From NCBI GenBank assembly GCA_014190675.1, contig BJGT01000018.1, positions 1 to 36,469 on the forward strand: a DNA stretch of 36,469 bases, read 5' to 3'. Both the position numbers and the translations under genes were made by a program. Below the pieces are notes generated by a model. The model saw nothing but the letters and a program-made list of their open reading frames with translations. It had not been told where the DNA came from and made no database searches. Position 1 is the first letter of the stretch. The number at the start of each line of letters is the position of its first letter. Origin of the DNA: Comamonadaceae bacterium (GTDB lineage Bacteria; Pseudomonadota; Gammaproteobacteria; Burkholderiales; Burkholderiaceae_C). Below are positions 29,749 through 36,469 of the stretch, piece after piece.

Positions 29749-32295
29749 TCAGCGCGTGTCTTTGGTGATCAGTTGGGGTTCGGTGTTGGTCTTAGGTGCC
29801 GTTTCAACGCAGGGCAGCCAGAACGAAAACACACATCCACTTGGCTCGTCTCCATTGTAGAGGTTCTCGGCGGTCATACGGCCCAGGTGAGATTCCACAA
29901 TCGAGCGGCAAAGGCTCAGACCAATACCCATGCCGTCGGCCTTGGTTGAATAAAAAGCCTCGTACAGCCGTGCCGATACTTCTGGCGGCAGTCCGCGCCC
30001 AGAATCAGTCACGCTGAACTCGATCACAGTGCGATCGTTCAGGCGCCTGGGCGCCACCCTGAGCCTGACATGACGCTGCGCCACCGGGCGCTGTGCCGCC
30101 TCTACCGCTTCGGCGGCATTCTTCAGCAGGTTTAGTAAAACCTGCTCGATCAATATCGGGTCCACCAACAAGTCTGGCATGTGCGGTGCCAAATAATGGC
30201 TCAAGCGCACATTGCGCCGGCGCAGTTCGATTTCGGCGAGCTCCAAGGCCTCGTCGACCATCACCGCCACTTCGGAGAGCGTGCGATTGGGTTCGCTACG
30301 TTTCACGAAGGATCGTATGCGTTGAATGATTTGACCGGCCCGCTGCGCCTGTTTGGCGGTTTTCTCCAGCGCACCGAGTAGTTCTTTCTCGTTAATTTGC
30401 TGAGCCTTGATGCGCGAGACCATGCCGTTGCAGTAGTTGTTGATGGCAGTCAGGGGCTGGTTGAGTTCGTGAGCCACACTCGAGGCCATTTCGCCCATGG
30501 TGATCAAGCGGCTGGCATTCTGGGCGCGCTCGTTTTGCACTGCCGCCTGCTCCTCGGCGACTCGGCGGCTGGTGATGTCGGTAGCAATCACCATTTGCGC
30601 CAAGCGACCATCGACCCAACTCAGGTAGCGGGTGCGCACCTCCAGCCACTTGTCCAGGGTTTCGATGTACACCTCGGCGCTCTCAATCTCGGTCTCGGGC
30701 AACAGGTTGGTGGGCAAGCCGGCGAAGACATCCACATCGCCCAAAGACTCCTGCGGCTGGGGCATCGTGGGCACGCCTGCCTGAGCCACCAGGCGCAGAT
30801 GGCCACCTGCGGGATTGCCAAACCACAGTCGATACAGCTTGTTGGCAAACAGCAGCTCATCGCCGCCCAGGGGCGCCACGGAGATTGATGCGTCCAGCGC
30901 CTCAAGCACTGTGGTGAAGCGTTGGTGCGAGGCAGACAGTTGTTCGCGGATGCGGTTGGGCTCTGTGATGTCGGTCATGGAGGTCATCCACCCGGTCTGT
31001 ATGCCTTTGGCATCGATAAGCGGCGAGACATACAGGCGTGCATCAAACAGCGTGGCGTCCTGCCGCTTGACCCGCATCTGAATGCCGCCCGGGGTGTTTT
31101 TGCCGGCCATTTCTTCGCGCAGCCGCAGGCTTAAGTGTTCGGTGTCGGCATCTGGCCAATAGGGGAACGGTGCAGTTCGCCCCACCAGTTCAGGCTCGCT
31201 CCAACCGGTCATCTGGCAAAAGGCCGCATTCACATAGGTGATGCGGCCCTGCAAATCGAGCGCTCGCATGCCAGTGAGTATGGAGTTTTCCATGGCACGG
31301 CGAAAGCTGGTTTCAGACAACAGGGCCTGCTGGGCCTGCAGCCGGCGCCGGCTATGCCGCCAGTTGGCGATCAGCATCCAGGCAGTCATGGCGCTGAGCG
31401 CCGCCACCAGCCAAAACAGCGCACTGTCAATCAGCCCAAGCGAGGTGCGGTAGGCCTGGCCCCGTACCATCAGCCCATTGCCAACCGGCGACACTGGTAC
31501 CTCGTAAGCGTTCGCCGGGCTGGCCCATGGCATGAGGCCGGTGGCCGGACCGCGGGCCGTTGGCCGCGCGCCGGCCAGGAACTTGCCCCTCGCGTCATGC
31601 AGGGAGATGGCATACCTTGCCGATACTTCACTGGGCACGCCGTAGCGAAACAGGCCATCGACCGAGTAATCGACAAACACAACGCCCAAAAACCGGGCTC
31701 GGTCGCGCAGTGGTACGTGGAGTTGCAGCACGGCCGGGTTTTCAAAGGTCTCGCCGATTTGGGTATAAATCGGCTGCTCTTGGCCGCGGGCCTTGTTGAA
31801 ACTGTCTTCCCCCTCCGGCGCCCCCAATGTGCTGCCGATGGCGCGCAGCTGGGTTGCTGACAGGCTGGCCGTGCCCACACTGGCAGTGACCCGGCGGCGC
31901 TCGTCGACCCAGCTCATGCCCAGGATGTCAGGGTATTGGCTTAGCATAGCTTCAGCACGGCCGGTGAAGTCTTCGGCATCGAGTTCGCGGTTCGAGATTT
32001 CGCGGCCCAGGTGCATCAATTGCTCTTGCCGCTCGAGCAATCTCAGGCGCAGGCGTTGCTGGGTGTATTCGATGTCCCGACGCACGGTTTCTTGTTCCCG
32101 CTCGATTTCTTCGAGTCGCAGGTAACTGAAGGCAGCGGCGATGGCCGCCAGGAACAACAGCACTGCGGCCAGGGGTGCGAGCACTGCGAAACGGTCTTGC
32201 CTTTGCGGCGTGAGACGCCGCCACCAGCGCTGAAACTTGGCCAGCGGCATGGTTTTCAACGGGTCTGCGGCGAGCCGCAAGGGCGGAGTCGGCAT
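29749..32295 (-). CDS. PAS-domain sensor histidine kinase, FixL-like
   Basis: 848 residues from ATG 32295; an internal ATG at 32250 is an alternative start and neither has a strong ribosome site. Domains in order: TM1 (about 36-59), a periplasmic sensor of roughly 225 residues, TM2 (about 285-310), two PAS domains (about 333-455 and 465-585; the first has GRITYVNAAFCQMTGWSEPELVG), a HisKA domain with phosphorylated His609 in SSVAHELNQPLTAI, and a HATPase domain with the N box (LLNLLKNAAEA), G1 (DSGRGLP) and G2 (GMGIGLSL). The periplasmic part could sense an external ligand. I saw no clear heme-binding His in the PAS domains. It is divergent from aceE. Confidence 0.92.
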   Translation of the reverse strand: MPTPPLRLAADPLKTMPLAKFQRWWRRLTPQRQDRFAVLAPLAAVLLFLAAIAAAFSYLRLEEIEREQETVRRDIEYTQQRLRLRLLERQEQLMHLGREISNRELDAEDFTGRAEAMLSQYPDILGMSWVDERRRVTASVGTASLSATQLRAIGSTLGAPEGEDSFNKARGQEQPIYTQIGETFENPAVLQLHVPLRDRARFLGVVFVDYSVDGLFRYGVPSEVSARYAISLHDARGKFLAGARPTARGPATGLMPWASPANAYEVPVSPVGNGLMVRGQAYRTSLGLIDSALFWLVAALSAMTAWMLIANWRHSRRRLQAQQALLSETSFRRAMENSILTGMRALDLQGRITYVNAAFCQMTGWSEPELVGRTAPFPYWPDADTEHLSLRLREEMAGKNTPGGIQMRVKRQDATLFDARLYVSPLIDAKGIQTGWMTSMTDITEPNRIREQLSASHQRFTTVLEALDASISVAPLGGDELLFANKLYRLWFGNPAGGHLRLVAQAGVPTMPQPQESLGDVDVFAGLPTNLLPETEIESAEVYIETLDKWLEVRTRYLSWVDGRLAQMVIATDITSRRVAEEQAAVQNERAQNASRLITMGEMASSVAHELNQPLTAINNYCNGMVSRIKAQQINEKELLGALEKTAKQAQRAGQIIQRIRSFVKRSEPNRTLSEVAVMVDEALELAEIELRRRNVRLSHYLAPHMPDLLVDPILIEQVLLNLLKNAAEAVEAAQRPVAQRHVRLRVAPRRLNDRTVIEFSVTDSGRGLPPEVSARLYEAFYSTKADGMGIGLSLCRSIVESHLGRMTAENLYNGDEPSGCVFSFWLPCVETAPKTNTEPQLITKDTR

Positions 32296-32349
32296 GTGGC
32301 GAGTGTAGGGCAGGGCTTTCTGGTTCTGCTAAGGCCAAACCTGCAGCAC

Positions 32350-32390
32350 CGTCAAATTTTTATAATGCAAAATCAATAAGCATTATTTGA
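32350..32390. promoter_or_regulatory. Divergent promoter region with inverted repeat (kinase / aceE)
   Basis: A consensus TATAAT (32361-32366) faces aceE, though without a recognisable -35. ATAATGC (32362-32368) and GCATTAT (32380-32386) form a perfect 7-bp inverted repeat with centres 18 bp apart, overlapping that -10. On the minus strand TTGACG (32355-32350) could be a -35 for the kinase gene. The AT-rich character contrasts with the GC-rich surroundings. The arrangement looks like an operator where a dimeric regulator would block or activate both directions. Confidence 0.5.
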
Positions 32391-32482
32391 AATTATGAGG
32401 GTTGTGTGGGAGAATTCTGAAAAAGCTCTGAAGACCCCGGCCCCAGCCTCGGCCAGTACAGCACAAGCTAAAGGAGACAGTC

Positions 32483-35215
32483 ATGTCAGCAGTTCCACAG
32501 CACCTGTTCAGCAATGCCAGCGGTGACTCCGACCACCAGGAAACCCGTGAATGGATGGACGCCTTGTCCGCCGTCATACAGAGCGAGGGCCCGGAGCGAG
32601 CGCACTTTTTGCTGGAGCAACTGCTGGAGCATGCCCGGCAAAACAGCATTGATATGCCGTTCTCAGCCAATACCGGCTATGTCAACACCATAGAAACCGA
32701 CCAGGAAGAGCGTTGCCCTGGCAATATCGAAATTGAAGAGCGCCTGCGCGCCTACATGCGCTGGAACGCCATGGCCATGGTGGTCAAGGCCAACCGGCAT
32801 CACCCGGTTGACGGGGGCGACCTGGGAGGTCACATCGGCTCCTTTGCCTCGCTGGCCCATATGTTTGGTGCCGGTTTCAACCACTTTTGGCATGCCGAGA
32901 GCGCCGTGCCCGGCAAGGAGCATGGCGGTGACTGCCTCTACATCCAGGGGCACGTGTCGCCCGGTGTCTATGCCCGCGCCTACCTCGAAGGCCGCCTGAG
33001 CGAGGAGCAGCTACTCAATTTCCGCCAGGAGGTGGGTGGCAAGGGACTGTCCAGCTACCCGCATCCCAAGTTGATGCCCGAGTTCTGGCAGTTCCCCACC
33101 GTGTCCATGGGTCTGGGGCCGCTGATGGCGATTTACCAGGCGCGGTTTTTGAAATACCTGCACGCCCGCGGCATAGCTAACACCGAGAACCGCAAGGTCT
33201 GGGTGTTTTGTGGTGATGGCGAGATGGATGAGGTGGAGTCGCTCGGTGCCATCGGCCTGGCCGCCCGGGAAAATCTCGACAACCTTATTTTTGTTGTGAA
33301 CTGCAACCTGCAGCGGCTGGACGGCCCAGTGCGCGGCAACGGCAAGATCGTGCAGGAGCTCGAAGGAGAGTTCCGCGGCGCTGGCTGGAACGTGATCAAG
33401 CTGCTCTGGGGCAGTGACTGGGACCCGTTGTTGGCGCGTGATAAAGGCGGCGAGCTGCGAAAGCTGATGATGGATACCCTGGATGGTGATTACCAGGCCT
33501 TCAAGGCCAATGACGGCGCTTTTGTGCGCAAGCATTTCTTTGGCCGCGACCCGAAGACGCTGGAGATGGTGGCTCGTATGAGCGACGATGACATCTTCGC
33601 GCTGCGCCGTGGCGGCCATGACCCGCAAAAGGTGTACGCCGCCTATGCCGCCGCTGTGAAACACAAGGGCCAGCCCACCGTGCTGCTGATCAAGACCGTC
33701 AAGGGCTTTGGCATGGGCAAGAGCGGCGAGGGCAAAAACAATGTGCACCAGACCAAGAAATTGACCGACGAAGACATCAAGATCTTCCGAGACCGCTTCA
33801 ACATTCCGGTTCCAGACAGTCAGATTGCCGATATTCCGTTTTATAAACCGGCCGACGATACGCCCGAGATGAAGTACCTGCACGAGCGGCGCCAGGCCCT
33901 GGGCGGCTACCTGCCGCACCGCCGCGTCAAGGCCGACGAGCAGTTCACCGTGCCCTCACTCGATGTGTTCAAGTCAGTGATCGAAGCCACGCCTGAAGGC
34001 CGCGAAATCTCTACTACCCAGGCCTATGTGCGTTTTTTGACCACCCTGCTGCGCGACCAGGCCTTGGGCCCGCGCGTGGTGCCTATTTTGGTGGACGAGG
34101 CGCGCACCTTCGGCATGGAGGGCCTGTTCCGCCAGATCGGCATCTACAACCCAGCCGGCCAGCAATACACCCCCGTCGATAAAGACCAGGTGATGTACTA
34201 CAAGGAAGACAAGGCCGGCCAGATCTTGCAGGAAGGCATCAACGAGGCCGGTGGCATGAGCAGCTGGATCGCCGCGGCCACAAGCTATTCAACCAGCAAC
34301 CGCATCATGGTGCCGTTTTACGTGTACTACTCGATGTTCGGCTTCCAGCGGGTGGGCGACTTGGCCTGGGCCGCCGGTGACATGCAGGCGCGTGGTTTTT
34401 TGCTGGGCGGCACCTCTGGTCGCACTACGCTCAATGGCGAGGGCTTGCAGCACGAGGACGGCCACAGCCACATCATGGCCGGCACCATCCCCAACTGCAT
34501 CAGCTACGACCCGACCTTTGCCCATGAAGTGGGCGTGATCCTGCACCATGGCCTCAAGCGCATGGTCGAGAAACAAGACAACGTCTTTTATTACCTGACC
34601 CTGCTTAACGAGAACTACGCCATGCCGGGCCTGACTGCCGGTACCGAGGCGCAGATCATCAAGGGCATGTACCTCTGCAAGGAAGGCAAAAAGCTGACGC
34701 CGCGCGTACAGCTGCTGGGCTCGGGCACCATCCTGCGCGAGTCGATCGCCGCACAAGAATTGTTGGAAGCCGATTGGGGCGTGGCTGCCAACGTCTGGAG
34801 CTGCCCCAGCTTCAACGAACTCACCCGCGAAGGCCAGGACGCCGAGCGCTTCAACCTGCTGCACCCGCTGGAGACGCCGCGCGTGTCTTTTGTGGGCCAG
34901 CAACTAGAAAAGCACACCGGCCCGGTGGTGGCCTCGACCGACTACATGAAGGCCTATGCCGAGCAGATTCGGCCCTTCATCCCGAAAAACAGTGATGGTT
35001 CTGGCCGCACCTACAAGGTGCTGGGCACCGACGGTTTTGGCCGCAGTGATTTCCGCAGCAAGTTGCGCGAGCACTTTGAGGTGAATCGCCACTACATCGT
35101 TGTCGCGGCGCTCAAGGCCCTTAGCGAAGAGGGAACAGTGCCTGTGACCAAGGTGGCCGAAGCCATTGCCAAGTACGGCATTCAGGCCGACAAGATCAAC
35201 CCGCTGTACGCCTGA
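32483..35215 (+). CDS. aceE: Pyruvate dehydrogenase E1 component (homodimeric)
   Basis: 910 residues with a strong AAGGAG (32471-32476) before the ATG. This is the single-chain (gammaproteobacterial/betaproteobacterial) E1 type that decarboxylates pyruvate with thiamine diphosphate and reductively acetylates lipoyl-E2. The thiamine-binding motif starts at Gly244-Asp-Gly and continues to VVNCNLQRLDGPVRGN. The N-terminal VKANRHHPVDGGDLGGHIGSFAS and the AGTIPNCISYDPTFAHEVGVI segment are family hallmarks. The N-terminal tail (about residues 1-50) should mediate E2 binding. It is cotranscribed with aceF, 29 nt downstream. Confidence 0.97.
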   Translation: MSAVPQHLFSNASGDSDHQETREWMDALSAVIQSEGPERAHFLLEQLLEHARQNSIDMPFSANTGYVNTIETDQEERCPGNIEIEERLRAYMRWNAMAMVVKANRHHPVDGGDLGGHIGSFASLAHMFGAGFNHFWHAESAVPGKEHGGDCLYIQGHVSPGVYARAYLEGRLSEEQLLNFRQEVGGKGLSSYPHPKLMPEFWQFPTVSMGLGPLMAIYQARFLKYLHARGIANTENRKVWVFCGDGEMDEVESLGAIGLAARENLDNLIFVVNCNLQRLDGPVRGNGKIVQELEGEFRGAGWNVIKLLWGSDWDPLLARDKGGELRKLMMDTLDGDYQAFKANDGAFVRKHFFGRDPKTLEMVARMSDDDIFALRRGGHDPQKVYAAYAAAVKHKGQPTVLLIKTVKGFGMGKSGEGKNNVHQTKKLTDEDIKIFRDRFNIPVPDSQIADIPFYKPADDTPEMKYLHERRQALGGYLPHRRVKADEQFTVPSLDVFKSVIEATPEGREISTTQAYVRFLTTLLRDQALGPRVVPILVDEARTFGMEGLFRQIGIYNPAGQQYTPVDKDQVMYYKEDKAGQILQEGINEAGGMSSWIAAATSYSTSNRIMVPFYVYYSMFGFQRVGDLAWAAGDMQARGFLLGGTSGRTTLNGEGLQHEDGHSHIMAGTIPNCISYDPTFAHEVGVILHHGLKRMVEKQDNVFYYLTLLNENYAMPGLTAGTEAQIIKGMYLCKEGKKLTPRVQLLGSGTILRESIAAQELLEADWGVAANVWSCPSFNELTREGQDAERFNLLHPLETPRVSFVGQQLEKHTGPVVASTDYMKAYAEQIRPFIPKNSDGSGRTYKVLGTDGFGRSDFRSKLREHFEVNRHYIVVAALKALSEEGTVPVTKVAEAIAKYGIQADKINPLYA

Positions 35216-35244
35216 GCCGGCCCCCGAAACACAAGGAGACTGAC

Positions 35245-36469
35245 GTGTCTGTCATCGAAATCAAAGTACCTGACATCGGCGACTTCGCCGAAGTGACTGT
35301 GATTGAGCTCATGGTCAAACCCGGCGATACCGTGCGTGCCGAGCAGAGCCTGATCACCGTGGAGTCTGACAAGGCCTCGATGGAAATCCCCTGTAGCCAC
35401 AGCGGACTGGTCAAGCAACTCAAGGTGGGCTTGGGCGATAAGGTCAAACAGGGTTCGTTGCTGCTGATCTTGGAGGTAGCGGACCGCACTGACTCAGCCA
35501 GCGGACCTGTGGCCAAGCCAGCAGAAGACCCCCTGGTCGTTCCCGCCCCAGCGTCGAGCCCGCCTCCGCCCGCCAAGCTGGCCCCGGCTGAACCAAGGCT
35601 GGCAAGCCACGCCCCTGAAGCCGCGCTCGCGGGTCTGCCGCATGCCTCGCCCTCGGTGCGCAAGTTTGCGCGCGAGCTCGGCGTGCCCTTGACTGAGATG
35701 AGGGGCAGCGGCCCCAAAGGCCGCATCACCGAGGCCGATGTGCAGGCCTTCACCCGCTCGGTCATGGCCGGCACGCTGCAAACCGCTGCCATCTCGGCGC
35801 AGGTCAAACCGGCTGCGGCCGCTGCGGACGACGGCGCTGGCCTGGGCCTGATCCCCTGGCCCCGCGTGGACTTTGCCAAGTTTGGGCCGGTTGAGCGCAA
35901 GGAGATGAGCCGCATCAAGAAGATCAGCGGTGCCAACCTGTTGCGCAACGCCGTGATGATCCCGGCTGTGACCAACCATGACGACGCCGACATCACCGAT
36001 TTGGAAGCCTTCCGGGTCTCCACCAACCTTGAGAGCGAGAAGAGCGCCAAATCTGGTCAGAGCGCTGGCCCAGTGAAGGTCACCATGTTGGCTTTCTTGA
36101 TGAAGGCCTGTGTGGCAGCCCTCAAAAAATTTCCGGAATTCAACAGCAGTCTGGATGCGGAGTCTGATAACTCGGCATTGGTTTACAAGCAGTACTACCA
36201 CATTGGTTTTGCCGCCGACACGCCCAACGGCCTAATGGTGCCGGTGATCAGGGATGCCGACAAAAAAGGCATCTTTCAGATCAGCCAGGAGATGAGTGAG
36301 CTGGCCAAAAAAGCGCGTGACGGCAAGCTCAGCCCGGCCGAGATGTCGGGCGCCAGCTTCACCATCTCGTCCTTGGGAGGCATTGGCGGGCGCTATTTCA
36401 CACCCATCATCAATGCGCCGGAAGTGGCCATTTTGGGTGTGTGCAAGAGCACCATGGTGCCGGTTTGGG
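35245..36469 (+). CDS. aceF: Pyruvate dehydrogenase E2 (dihydrolipoyl acetyltransferase), 5' part
   Basis: The gene starts at GTG 35245, with AAGGAG (35233-35238) upstream, and stays open to the window end, giving about 408 residues. A single lipoyl domain (residues 1-78) carries the lipoylated Lys43 in ESDKASMEIP. A Pro/Ala-rich linker follows (about 80-130), then the E1/E3-binding domain (about 134-170, SPSVRKFARELGVP and GPKGRITEADV), and most of the catalytic acetyltransferase domain (MIPAVTNHDDADITDLEAFR; PNGLMVPVIRDAD). The catalytic HxxxDG lies beyond the window. Having only one lipoyl domain contrasts with the three of E. coli. Confidence 0.95.
   Translation, partial: MSVIEIKVPDIGDFAEVTVIELMVKPGDTVRAEQSLITVESDKASMEIPCSHSGLVKQLKVGLGDKVKQGSLLLILEVADRTDSASGPVAKPAEDPLVVPAPASSPPPPAKLAPAEPRLASHAPEAALAGLPHASPSVRKFARELGVPLTEMRGSGPKGRITEADVQAFTRSVMAGTLQTAAISAQVKPAAAAADDGAGLGLIPWPRVDFAKFGPVERKEMSRIKKISGANLLRNAVMIPAVTNHDDADITDLEAFRVSTNLESEKSAKSGQSAGPVKVTMLAFLMKACVAALKKFPEFNSSLDAESDNSALVYKQYYHIGFAADTPNGLMVPVIRDADKKGIFQISQEMSELAKKARDGKLSPAEMSGASFTISSLGGIGGRYFTPIINAPEVAILGVCKSTMVPVW

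Overview
The window is about 36.5 kb of GC-rich, densely packed chromosomal DNA. Gene content and order, together with protein motifs, suggest a betaproteobacterium of the Burkholderiales, most likely Comamonadaceae (Rhodoferax/Polaromonas-like). The clues are the methylmalonyl-CoA/propionyl-CoA operon, an intracellular PHB depolymerase with a cysteine nucleophile, an iscRSUA-hscBA-fdx cluster, and a FixLJ-type two-component pair next to aceE. The genus assignment is inference from recall; no search was run.

Layout. (1) 1-7784, plus strand: propionyl-CoA/methylmalonyl-CoA pathway. This is the C-terminal part of methylmalonyl-CoA mutase, a small ribbon-helix-helix/PIN toxin-antitoxin-like pair, the mutase chaperone GTPase MeaB, PccB, a roughly 350-bp spacer with two long hairpins, PccA, and a VOC-fold protein that could be the epimerase. 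Together they would convert propionyl-CoA to succinyl-CoA. (2) 7776-11460, minus strand: a soluble RsxB-like ferredoxin translationally coupled to PhaZ depolymerase, a possible unlisted small ORF, and a secreted zinc phospholipase C/P1-nuclease-like protein. (3) 11736-14488: a secreted protein of unknown function (plus), an aromatic/aspartate aminotransferase and a PilZ protein (minus). (4) 14637-16799: uvrB. (5) 16888-22898: the complete ISC iron-sulfur assembly cluster, preceded by an IscR type-1-like operator, a -10 box and a weaker second operator, and followed by dnaQ. (6) tRNA-Val(CAC) with its own -10 and a terminator. (7) 23104-29046: an FAD oxidoreductase, pyrD, rpiA, prlC and folD. 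(8) 29118-36469: a FixJ-like regulator and PAS histidine kinase (minus), divergent from aceE and the 5' part of aceF (plus), which runs off the window end.

Most of this is core metabolism and I found no convincing exotic multi-gene system. The parts most worth a second look are the toxin-antitoxin-like pair inside the propionate operon, the compound hairpin element between pccB and pccA, the phaZ-rsxB coupling with a palindrome at the phaZ promoter, the two secreted uncharacterised proteins, the tandem IscR sites, and the inverted repeat between the two-component kinase and aceE.
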